From positions 1 through 64,000 of the forward strand of contig CAZKYC010000003.1 of assembly GCA_964556895.1 (NCBI GenBank): a DNA stretch of 64,000 nucleotides, in the 5' to 3' direction. A program made the position numbers and the translations under genes. A model generated the notes under the pieces. It did no database searches and was not told where the DNA came from. It saw nothing but the letters and a program-made list of their open reading frames with translations. Within the stretch, counting starts at the first letter, position 1; each line of letters opens with the position of its first letter. Of this stretch, positions 26,101 through 33,274 are shown in pieces. This stretch comes from Hinthialibacter sp964556895 (GTDB lineage Bacteria; Hinthialibacterota; Hinthialibacteria; Hinthialibacterales; Hinthialibacteraceae).

Positions 26101-27574
26101 TGATGCCGCGCGTGCCGCCAGTGATGACGTCCCACTCTTCTTTTTCGCCGCCGATGGCTTCGGCTGAGAAGGCGTCGTCAGGCCGTTCGGTGAGGTTATA
26201 GAGCCCCCAGTACATGCCGTTCAAATACAGATGGACGTAGGTCCCATGAGCGCCAGGCTGCCCCATATCAATCTGGGTTTGCCGTGAAAACTGGTCGCGA
26301 ATGTACTCGGCCTTGCCGATGTTGCTGCCAAAGCCGCCTTCCTGCGAATGCCATGAATAGTTGTAGGCGCCGCGCAGCACCAGCGTGTCAAATTTATCAA
26401 CATCTGAATCGGGGAACACCTTGAACCGCAATGTCGGCGGGCCATAGTCGCGTTTAAACAACATCCGAAACGAAAACTTTTTGTTCCCGGCGCTTCGGCT
26501 ATACCCGCCTTGAATCCGCAATCCACAATTGACCTGAAACTCAAGGCCGCCGTTGGGGTCGATCCATTCGACTGATACGGGGCGCTCCCATTCAACGCCC
26601 TTGTTATCGGTCCACAAATAAATGCCCGTTCGTCTGTCAAACAGGTTGTCTTTGTCGGTGACGATTGAAAGGCTTGGAATAGTCTTTAAATCATCCTTGA
26701 TGGTGGCGCGGTAATCAGGATGGTTAACAACGTCCGGGTCCATGTCGTAGTCGCCAGTTTGATTTCCGCCCCAGGCTGTCGGATATCCGGCAGGTCGTGT
26801 TTGCCGCAACACGTCATCCAAAAAAATGTAAGTATGTGAAACGACATCGCTCGAGGCGCCGCTATCAGTATACGATGAGGCGCGTAACGTGGTGGTTTGG
26901 TTTATGTGTAACGGCCCGTCATAGAGCGCGCCGTCTTCAGGCGTCGGGTCGTCGCCATTGGTGGTGTAATAAATATCTGCGCCAGGCCCTGCTGTCAGTT
27001 CAAGCGTGAACGGCCCTTCATAAAACCCTCGCTCTACGCTAAATGAAACGGCGTTCAAAAACTCGCTTACTCCGCCTTGATTGATCTCTCCCGGCGTCGG
27101 TTGAGTAAAAAACACACGCTGACTGCTTGCGTCCATTCCATACGACACGTTGCCGCGCCAGACATCCTGGTTTGGGTAGTTTGGGGCAAATTCGTCAATG
27201 ATGGCGCCATCGGGGTTCACCAGAGCGAGGTATTCGCCTTCAACCGCCAGGGTAAAGTTGGTATGCAATGGTTCATTGCGGGTTTTTCGGTTCTTGCCTG
27301 AAGCGAAGATGACCAAAAATTCGCCAGATGCTAATGACAAATTGGGCAATTTCCACAGGGTTAAGTTCGACGGGTCGTCGGTCAGACGCCAACCGCTCAG
27401 CGAGACGGAATCGGCGCCGACGTTCCAAAGTTCGATCCAATCCGGGTCGTCGCCGTCTTCATCAAAGAGAACGGATGAATTGCTCGCCATGAACTCGTTG
27501 ATGACAATTTGTGAATAGACGGGCGAACAAAGAACAACGGAGAAGGTAAACAATAAAAACAGTCGTACAGTCAT
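23120..27574 (-). CDS. Large secreted CotH-kinase and lamin-tail domain protein
   Basis: 1484 residues. A signal peptide (MTVRLFLLFTFSVVLCSPVYS) is followed by a lamin-tail domain (VINEFMASNSSVLFDEDGDD...IELWNVG). Next is a chitobiase/beta-hexosaminidase C-terminal-like domain (ADIYYTTNGDDPTPEDG). A CotH region spans about 290-690, with GLRIQGGYSRSAGNKKFSFR, NGMYWGLYNLTERPDD and YIWDAEWSLEEP. A jelly-roll-like segment, another YYTLDGSDPR domain, and two or three more lamin-tail domains follow to the C-terminus. CotH proteins are atypical kinases of secreted proteins; lamin-tail domains are common on bacterial exoproteins. No sorting tail is visible. It is a single gene. Confidence 0.82.
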   Translation of the reverse strand: MTVRLFLLFTFSVVLCSPVYSQIVINEFMASNSSVLFDEDGDDPDWIELWNVGADSVSLSGWRLTDDPSNLTLWKLPNLSLASGEFLVIFASGKNRKTRNEPLHTNFTLAVEGEYLALVNPDGAIIDEFAPNYPNQDVWRGNVSYGMDASSQRVFFTQPTPGEINQGGVSEFLNAVSFSVERGFYEGPFTLELTAGPGADIYYTTNGDDPTPEDGALYDGPLHINQTTTLRASSYTDSGASSDVVSHTYIFLDDVLRQTRPAGYPTAWGGNQTGDYDMDPDVVNHPDYRATIKDDLKTIPSLSIVTDKDNLFDRRTGIYLWTDNKGVEWERPVSVEWIDPNGGLEFQVNCGLRIQGGYSRSAGNKKFSFRMLFKRDYGPPTLRFKVFPDSDVDKFDTLVLRGAYNYSWHSQEGGFGSNIGKAEYIRDQFSRQTQIDMGQPGAHGTYVHLYLNGMYWGLYNLTERPDDAFSAEAIGGEKEEWDVITGGTRGINQVQVKAGNKDGFDELMRMVARREYRTAQGYEKIQNYVNLDSLIDYMLCVFFAGNRDAPTVIGGGGRPWNYYSSYQRTKTVGFFYYIWDAEWSLEEPTVNVVEFHRGRDNPALVFQSLRELPEFRMYVADRIQMHFFNGGALTAENSIERYMALANQIDRAIVGESARWGDKRFNQPRLRDPHWTNEINRILQDYLPVRSDIVLEQLRVAELFPRTAAPTFSHRGGVIGSDVSLELASVVSQEFTFDTIVDADTEWKYNQSGVDLGDAWRKPGYDDSSWGSGQSLLYVENSDLSWPKNTPLRLGETTYYFRTTFNLDASSDLNEVGAVIAPFVDDGVIIYINGEEAFRIGMPNGDVTHDTFANRTVTNAEFEGPFDLDLSLLKNGENVIAAEVHQTNANSSDIVFGLFVGISRPIDDPTQSVPVYYTLDGSDPRLEGGEISPAAVLYDSPIQISNSTRVRARAKNGDEWSAIDEANFIKQSTQGDLAFIRENLRVTEVMYNPALGSEFEYIEFFNVNETDSIALGSLAFTDGIDFRFSPNDVLPPQTYGLLTSAMDPSQLAQLRETYRLDDDALFFGPYSGRLSNSGEHVELRDQTADAQIVQFEYDDEGLWPIAADGAGHSLTPIAAASLDQMNKMLEYAGNWQASAFIGGSPAAGDSPIQPGIQLSEFLALSLEGDEDGDWIELVNASSEPISLSGYYLSDDDSDLKKWAVPTQQLGAGAFKVFTQADDFGAKGETGFGLGKDGERLYLSYEPDVAGVGRVVDAVRFQAQQPGETYGRVSGGGDWASLGPSAMEPNPARAPQLSISEFMFHPSDAQNASTSDFGEYVEIYNPTNETAPLWNERGPFRIRGGVDFDLPMGVELAPKQALVIVGFDPSIQVLKQAFLETYGAGGVDSVMAGPFQGLLANNSERIRLEKPQTFAQPDEFLAWVLIDETTYFDRAPWPMDADGSGLSLHRTKFSESGNTPVAWSAKTPSPGSVVDEVGIELWSLY

Positions 27575-27728
27575 AAAAATATCACTGCCCCAAGTTGGCG
27601 CATCTCCCTATTGCTAACAGAATTCTAATATTTGATAATGTATCATAGAACAGCGATTTTGTAATGTTAAATACGACCATACCTTATGGTTCATCTTTGT
27701 TTCAGGTGAAGCAAGTCAAGAGACTGTC

Positions 27729-29156
27729 ATGATAAACGAAATCTACCCGTATTATCTCGCAGGCAAACCCGAGCAGCCAAATAACGACCTTGAGGTCGCA
27801 GATAAATTCACCGGCAAAACCGTCACTCGCGTCGCTCGCGCGGACAAAACAACCATCATCAAAGCAATTGATGCAGCCTGCGGCGCCGCCAACCCCATGC
27901 GCGAGATGGCCGCCTATCAACGGCGCGAAGTTTTGCTTCATTGCGCCAAGCGGTTTGAAGAACGCGCTGAAGAACTCTCGCAAAGCCTTTGCATCGAAGC
28001 AGGCAAGCCGATTCAACACAGCCGCGGCGAAACCCAGCGTTTGATTGACACCTTTCAAATCGCGGCGGAAGAGGCCGTGCGGCTCGATGGAGACATGACT
28101 CCACTCGACCGCATCCCCCGCGCCAAAGGGTATACCGGATTCACCAAACGCGTGCCAATCGGCCCTTGTTCGTTTATTACGCCGTTTAATTTCCCGCTTA
28201 ATTTGGCCGCCCACAAAGTCGCCCCGGCGCTAGCGGTCGGCTGTCCGTTTGTATTAAAGCCAGCGAGTTACACACCGCTGGGGGCGTTGATCATCGCCGA
28301 GACACTCGCTGAAACCGACTTGCCCGAAGGGGCGTTTTCGGTGTTGCCCTGCAAAGCCAGCGAGGCCTCGCCCCTAGTAGAAGACGAGCGCATGAAGTTA
28401 CTCAGTTTCACCGGTTCAGCCGAAGTCGGCTGGGAACTCAAACGCAATGCGGGCAAAAAACATGTAGTGTTAGAACTCGGCGGCAACGGGGGTTGCATCG
28501 TCGACCAAGACGCCAACATCAAAGACGCCGTCGAGCGAATCGCCTTTGGCGGCTTCTATCAATCTGGCCAGAGTTGTATCAGCGTTCAACGGGTCTACAT
28601 CCACCATACCATTTATGACGAGTTCAAAGCCGCGTTTGTTCAGAAAACACTCACGCTAAAAGCCGGAAACCCCCAAGATGAAAATACCTTCATCGGCCCG
28701 GTAATTTCACATGAAGACGCCGAACGCATCGAATCGTGGGTTAAGTCGGCCATCAACAATGGCGCCACCCTGCTCTGCGGCGGTCAACGAAAAGGCGCTG
28801 TCGTTGAAGCAACCGTGTTAGACGATGTAGCTGAGAGCGAAAGCGTTTATTGTGAAGAAGTGTTTGGACCGGTCGTTTGTATTGAGCCATTCGCCTCCTT
28901 TGACCAAGCCATCGAAAAACTCAACCAAAGCCGCTTTGGCCTCCAGGCGGGCGTCTTCACCCGTGACATCCATAAAGCCATGAAGGCTTGGAACGAGATC
29001 GAAGTCGGCGGCGTAATGATTAACGAGTCGCCTTCTTGGCGGGCCGACCAGATGCCCTATGGCGGGGTTAAAGACAGCGGGTTTGGCCGAGAAGGCGTGT
29101 TATGTTCAATCGAAGATATGAGCGAGTTGCGTCTGATGGTTCTGCGCAGCGAGTAA
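27729..29156 (+). CDS. NAD(P)-dependent aldehyde dehydrogenase
   Basis: 475 residues, full ALDH length. The cofactor region has SFITPFNFPLNLAAHKVAPALAVGCPFVLKPAS, the catalytic Glu is in VLELGGNG (near 248), and the catalytic Cys is in GQSCIS (near 282). The C-terminal EVFGPVVCIEPF and PYGGVKDSGFGREG motifs are typical. It most resembles the GapN/lactaldehyde type, oxidising small aldehydes; the exact substrate is not readable. It is a single gene between the CotH protein (divergent) and the ROK regulator. Confidence 0.85.
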   Translation: MINEIYPYYLAGKPEQPNNDLEVADKFTGKTVTRVARADKTTIIKAIDAACGAANPMREMAAYQRREVLLHCAKRFEERAEELSQSLCIEAGKPIQHSRGETQRLIDTFQIAAEEAVRLDGDMTPLDRIPRAKGYTGFTKRVPIGPCSFITPFNFPLNLAAHKVAPALAVGCPFVLKPASYTPLGALIIAETLAETDLPEGAFSVLPCKASEASPLVEDERMKLLSFTGSAEVGWELKRNAGKKHVVLELGGNGGCIVDQDANIKDAVERIAFGGFYQSGQSCISVQRVYIHHTIYDEFKAAFVQKTLTLKAGNPQDENTFIGPVISHEDAERIESWVKSAINNGATLLCGGQRKGAVVEATVLDDVAESESVYCEEVFGPVVCIEPFASFDQAIEKLNQSRFGLQAGVFTRDIHKAMKAWNEIEVGGVMINESPSWRADQMPYGGVKDSGFGREGVLCSIEDMSELRLMVLRSE

Positions 29157-29262
29157 TTGAGTTTTCAGGTTCTTCCGATATTTGAGTACTTCCCTTGCTG
29201 CATGACCTGGAATGTGGTCAAAAAACGATATTCGTCCTTTCAATAATAGACAACCCAACTCA

Positions 29263-29338
29263 GGCATGGGTGCAACTCAGGGAGCGCCTGTGCAAAAAGG
29301 CGGAGCCGCACTGAAGCGAGCAGAGTTGCACCCATGCC
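29263..29338 (-). repeat. Repeat family B copy 4
   Basis: 76-bp palindrome with perfect 10-bp outer arms (GGCATGGGTG and CACCCATGCC), in the opposite orientation to copies 1 to 3. The 20 bases on its left, ending CCCAACTCA, are also conserved beside copy 5. Confidence 0.88.
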
Positions 29339-29604
29339 AAATACAGCGATAAAAAAATCATCCTTGAGATTGTGTCTGCAAATTTTAATTCAATTTGAAA
29401 GAAAGTATCCAAATCCCGGATGAGCCAGTTTTCATTCTGAATCATTTAACTGAATCATTTAAACAGTCCATCATTTCAGGCGCATTGTTATTTCATCAGC
29501 TTTGGTATATATGTTTTAAATCATTATAGAGAACCAGATTCACCCTTCTATTCTTACGCGCTGAAAAATAATAACTTATGGCGAGTTGCCGCATTAAGCA
29601 TGTA

Positions 29605-29632
29605 TTGATTTCCCAATAGAATCTGGTATAGT
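29605..29632 (+). promoter_or_regulatory. Predicted promoter of the ROK regulator
   Basis: TTGATT (29605-29610) and TATAGT (29627-29632) with a 16-base spacer, 82 bases before the start codon. Confidence 0.5.
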
Positions 29633-29714
29633 CAAAAGTCTGTGTTGTAATAATTTATTCATTAATACGAATCTCTCGTTTTTTGAGAAGTAGACTGGGA
29701 CAGGACAAGTTGAC

Positions 29715-30950
29715 ATGGGCGAGCACAATCCAATCACAGACATCTCTTACGTCAGCAAAATTAACAAGAGTAAAATTCTCTCCCTCATTCGTTCACGAGA
29801 CCTCATCTCTCGCGCTGAAATTGGTAAGGAAATGGGGTTGAGCCTGCCGACGGTTTCACGCCTGGTTGATAGTCTAATTCATCATGAAAAGTTAGTCCTT
29901 GAAGTTGGTACGGCGACTCCAAGCCGGGGACGCCCTCCTCAATTGGTCAAGTTTGCCGGCGACACAAACTATGTGATTGGCCTGACGATTTCTCCTAAAT
30001 ATATCTACGCCCTATTATCAAACCTAAACGCCCACATCATTACGGACATTCGAATTCCTACCCAGGCTGAAGACGGCGTTGAAGCGATGGTCAAACGAAT
30101 CGCCGAAGCCATTCAAGAGATGAACCGCCAGTCTGGCGTTAATCTTGAACAAGTGTTAGGCGTGGGGATAGGCGTCGGCGGCCTGGTTGACTCAAAGCGG
30201 TCTATGTTAGCCTATTCATCAGCCTTCGGTTGGGAAAACGTCGACCTTGCCGGGGAGTTGGGCCGCCATCTAGATATCCCCATAAAGTTTGACACCGTCG
30301 CCCGCGTGATGGCGCTGGGCGAGTTGTGGTATGGCATCGGCCAAACCGTGAAAGACTTTATCAGCCTATATGTGGGCCATGGCATCGGCATGTGCGCCGT
30401 GATCGACGGCAAGCCGCATTACGGTTCGGCTGGCATGACCGGTGAATTGGGGCATTGTACATTTGAGGTCCCCAGCGGCGGCAGCATCAACCTCGAAGAA
30501 GCGGCGGGAGGGCGCGGCATCGCCCGCATCGCAAAAGAACGCATCTCAGAATTTCCTGACAGCCTGCTTCACCAATACAACGAAGGCCATCCTGACACCA
30601 TCACCGCAGAAACCGTCGCTCTCGCCGCCGGACGCGGCGACCAATTATCAAAAGAAATTTACGCGCGCGCGGCCAGTTATTTAGGCGCCGCCGTGGCGAA
30701 CTTAATTCATCTGTATAATCCACAGGCGGTCGTCATCGGCGGCGGGGTCGCGCAGGCGGGCGACTTCTTCTTTGATGACATCAAGAAGACCGTCAAGGAA
30801 CGCGCGTTGCCGCGGCTGGCGGATGACGTAATCATACAGCCTGCGTATCATGGCGCACGAACCAAAGAAATGGGCGCGGTCGCGCTGATTTTGAATGAGG
30901 TTCTCTCGCTAGAAATTTCAAATCTTAAAGAAAAAGCAATCGCGCCATAA
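29715..30950 (+). CDS. ROK-family transcriptional regulator (NagC/XylR type)
   Basis: 411 residues. A winged helix-turn-helix domain (KSKILSLIRSRDLISRAEIGKEMGLSLPTVSRLVDSL) occupies the first 75 residues, followed by a ROK sugar-binding domain. The ROK catalytic Asp is lost: the motif that normally reads NDxN reads DTVARVMALGE. The zinc loop is also lost: after GELGHC the normal Cys cluster is replaced by PSGGSINLEEAAGG. It should therefore sense a sugar without phosphorylating it and repress or activate carbohydrate genes. Its targets are not visible. AGGA lies 9 bases upstream of the ATG. Confidence 0.85.
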   Translation: MGEHNPITDISYVSKINKSKILSLIRSRDLISRAEIGKEMGLSLPTVSRLVDSLIHHEKLVLEVGTATPSRGRPPQLVKFAGDTNYVIGLTISPKYIYALLSNLNAHIITDIRIPTQAEDGVEAMVKRIAEAIQEMNRQSGVNLEQVLGVGIGVGGLVDSKRSMLAYSSAFGWENVDLAGELGRHLDIPIKFDTVARVMALGELWYGIGQTVKDFISLYVGHGIGMCAVIDGKPHYGSAGMTGELGHCTFEVPSGGSINLEEAAGGRGIARIAKERISEFPDSLLHQYNEGHPDTITAETVALAAGRGDQLSKEIYARAASYLGAAVANLIHLYNPQAVVIGGGVAQAGDFFFDDIKKTVKERALPRLADDVIIQPAYHGARTKEMGAVALILNEVLSLEISNLKEKAIAP

Positions 30951-30977
30951 CAACAGAATCCATTGATAACATGCTGA

Positions 30978-32795
30978 CTAACTGGGCGTTTTGACGCCCA
31001 GTTTTTTTATGACATTTTCGAGCCAGTTTTTATACGTCCAGTCCTTAGAGATACGCTGATGGGCCGCATGGCGAATAGCCTCGCGCTCTTGTTTTGAATT
31101 GAGATAGTGTTTCACCTTTTGGGCGAAATCTGACACGCGGGTCGCATAGACGGCCTCTTTTTCATTGGCGAGATATTCATCAAATTGAGGCCGGTCGCTG
31201 ATTTGAAAGCCGCCCATTCCACCTACATTGAAGTAGCGCATGTTTGGCGCCATCTGATGGCCGATGGAATGAATGTTGACAAAGATGGAACCATGCGAGA
31301 ACGCCTTAGGCTCCTCTGTCATGGGCAGGTATCCCTTAAAACAACGGCGTAAGACCGACCCTTGGGGCAGGTAGGCGTCCCAGTCAGAACCAAACAACGC
31401 TAGGCCCATCGGCGCCAGCTGTTCTAACACCGCCTGACGCCGCGCGGCGGTGCCCTGGCTCAAAAGGTAGCGAAAGATGGAATACCACTCGTCTTCGCTA
31501 TTGATATCGGGCAACGGGTTGTCATCCAGGTATGTATACAAATTGAGGTCTTGATCAAAGTCGCTAAGATCACGTTCAGCGGCTTGGATCGCTTTGATCA
31601 ATTCATCGCGGCCTTGCCATTGCGCCCAGAATGATTGTTGGCCCGACGGGGGCAGGGCCAGCGAGTTGCCCACCATAATGATCGGCATGGTATCGTCAGT
31701 CGGCGTGGGCTGGGGCGCGACAAAATCAGCCATGATGGGCTGAAAGAAACAGTGGTGGTATCCGCGCCGCTCAAAGATTGGAACCAAGTGTTCTTCAATA
31801 GGGACAACTAACTCACCCTGATATTGGGCGTTATCATAGTAAGCAATGTTAGACACCGCCTGCACCCAAGGAGTTTGAAGCGATTCAAAGACGCTTTGGG
31901 AAACGCATTGCGGTGCGTGGTAGCCGTAACTGATGATTAGATCTGGCTGAGAGGTTTCGACCGCCTCTAAAAACAGCGGCTCAGCCAAGCGTTGATATTC
32001 GCGTCCGGCGGCGTCCATGCGGTAACGGTTAAAGACAATCCAGTGGGTTTTGACCCCCCATCCGTTTAGATAGTTCTCGATGGATTTAAGGTGCAGCTCG
32101 CCTGGAGCGTTTTGCCAGCAATTGACCAGTAAGACAGTCTTCATTGTTTCGGATTGAGGTTTCGACTTTGCAATCAACACCTCACGGTCTTTGATCCACT
32201 GATCACGGCGTTGATTGATCTCAGAATTGAGTGTGTCGCGGTCAACATGTGACAGGCATTCAGGCGACACGGTTACTTTGATCTCGCCGCATTGAAACAG
32301 ATTATAGGAACATAGCGTTTCGACAATTGATTTTGCGCTCAACTCCGCGGCGCCAAATTGTAAGCGTTCTGTCACTAGCCCGTTTCTAAGGTCAACCAAT
32401 GTAAAACACGCCATTACCCGCGCTGCGGTCGGTTCAATAACCACTACACGAAGGTCTTCGTTGGCGACAACGTGTGACAACGCCTCAGCGGCGGCGTACC
32501 CCGCCCCGCCGCCAACAATGAGCCAGACGCCCTCGCCTGGCGCCTCGCTTCTCATCAGTTGTCTTAATTCTGATTCATCCTTTGCGGCGTCATGTTCGCC
32601 AATAATCCATGAATGAGGGTTTTGAGCCGTGCGGCAACGGATCGAGTTTCCACACTGTTGAAGTTCAAGCGGCTCGCTTTCGTAGGGGGTTGACAACCAT
32701 TGCAGGATTTCATGCGAACGCGACTGCAGGTATTGCAGGTTGTTCTGCAAGTTCGGCGTGCGGATTTGATGAAGCGGCGTCCAAGGTTGGTTCAT
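30978..32795 (-). CDS. CgeB-like glycosyltransferase with Maf/DUF115-like N-terminal part
   Basis: 605 residues. Residues 75-140 (VWLIVGGGAGYAAAEALSHVV...LRVVVIEPTAARVMA) resemble the nucleotide-binding start of the DUF115/Maf family involved in surface-protein glycosylation. From about 215 a CgeB-type GT-B fold begins (VLLVNCWQNAPGELHLKSIENYL), and the C-terminal donor-site motif is NMRYFNVGGMGGFQISDRPQF. The combination suggests glycosylation of a surface protein or glycan. Repeat A copy 3 begins 9 bp before the start codon and no ribosome site is visible, so the true start may be further inside or translation may be weak. Confidence 0.7.
   Translation of the reverse strand: MNQPWTPLHQIRTPNLQNNLQYLQSRSHEILQWLSTPYESEPLELQQCGNSIRCRTAQNPHSWIIGEHDAAKDESELRQLMRSEAPGEGVWLIVGGGAGYAAAEALSHVVANEDLRVVVIEPTAARVMACFTLVDLRNGLVTERLQFGAAELSAKSIVETLCSYNLFQCGEIKVTVSPECLSHVDRDTLNSEINQRRDQWIKDREVLIAKSKPQSETMKTVLLVNCWQNAPGELHLKSIENYLNGWGVKTHWIVFNRYRMDAAGREYQRLAEPLFLEAVETSQPDLIISYGYHAPQCVSQSVFESLQTPWVQAVSNIAYYDNAQYQGELVVPIEEHLVPIFERRGYHHCFFQPIMADFVAPQPTPTDDTMPIIMVGNSLALPPSGQQSFWAQWQGRDELIKAIQAAERDLSDFDQDLNLYTYLDDNPLPDINSEDEWYSIFRYLLSQGTAARRQAVLEQLAPMGLALFGSDWDAYLPQGSVLRRCFKGYLPMTEEPKAFSHGSIFVNIHSIGHQMAPNMRYFNVGGMGGFQISDRPQFDEYLANEKEAVYATRVSDFAQKVKHYLNSKQEREAIRHAAHQRISKDWTYKNWLENVIKKLGVKTPS
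30981..31008 (+). terminator. Intrinsic terminator of the ROK regulator
   Basis: ACTGGGCG (30981-30988) and CGCCCAGT (30995-31002), followed by a T-run. The hairpin lies inside the last codons of the convergent glycosyltransferase gene. Confidence 0.85.
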
Positions 32796-32803
32796 AATCG
32801 TTA

Positions 32804-32913
32804 TAGTGGTTGTCAGAATTAGATGCGGATTGAATTTACGTAACTGTATCTATCGCTGTCCGCCGCGGCGGATACGGGCGCGCTTTACCCACATTTTTTT
32901 GACAAACGCTCTA
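32804..32913 (+). repeat. Repeat family A copy 3
   Basis: 110 bp, same length and TA ends as copies 1 and 2. Its left end is more diverged (TTGTCAGAATTAGATGCGGA), while the centre TCCGCCGCGGCGGA and right end are nearly identical to copy 2. Confidence 0.85.
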
Positions 32914-32994
32914 CTAATTTCTAGAAGCCATTTCAAAAATAATGATTGCATTTCAATACAGTTTCAACGTAGCAATTATTGAAGACCCAACATA

Positions 32995-33070
32995 GGCGTG
33001 GGTGCAACTCTGTGAGCGCCTGTGCTTGAAAGCGGAGCAGCACCGAAGCGAGCAGAGTTGCACCCACGCC
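32995..33070 (-). repeat. Repeat family B copy 5
   Basis: 76-bp palindrome with perfect outer arms (GGCGTGGGTGCAACTC against GAGTTGCACCCACGCC). It has the same orientation as copy 4 and shares the GACCCAACATAG-type left flank. Confidence 0.9.
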
Positions 33071-33218
33071 GCCCGCTGCAAATCGATAGTTTTTTTCACT
33101 GGCTTATGATAATCAACCATCATTACAAACGTCTAAACCGAGTAAAGCAAGGGTAAGGTGTTGGCGTGTAGTAGTGAGCGCCTTTGTAATTGGGTGGAGT
33201 CCTCACCAACCCTATAAC

Positions 33219-33251
33219 AAAAAGGCCCAATTCGCAGGTGCGAATTGGGCC
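33219..33251 (-). terminator. Intrinsic terminator of the Gfo/Idh/MocA gene
   Basis: A perfect 13-bp stem GGCCCAATTCGCA (33224-33236) and TGCGAATTGGGCC (33239-33251), with TTTTT on the minus strand. Confidence 0.9.
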
Positions 33252-33274
33252 AAGATATGGTCTAAGAATGAAAC

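Larger units (their letters stand above)
29157..29714. other. Intergenic region with repeat B4 and a promoter
   Basis: 558 bases. It holds repeat B copy 4 (29263-29338) and a likely promoter for the ROK regulator (29605-29632). The rest is AT-rich without a gene I can support. Confidence 0.7.
32796..33274. other. Intergenic region with repeats A3 and B5 and a terminator
   Basis: 479 bases. It contains A3 (32804-32913), B5 (32995-33070) and the terminator of the oxidoreductase gene (33219-33251). No gene is visible. Confidence 0.7.

Noticed and set aside
29260..29445. A 61-codon minus-strand ORF across repeat B4
   Set aside because: It is produced by the palindrome and has no ribosome site or homology pattern.
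33150..33215. A possible sixth B repeat
   Set aside because: Only GGCGTG and GTGAGCGCCT match; too short to call a copy.
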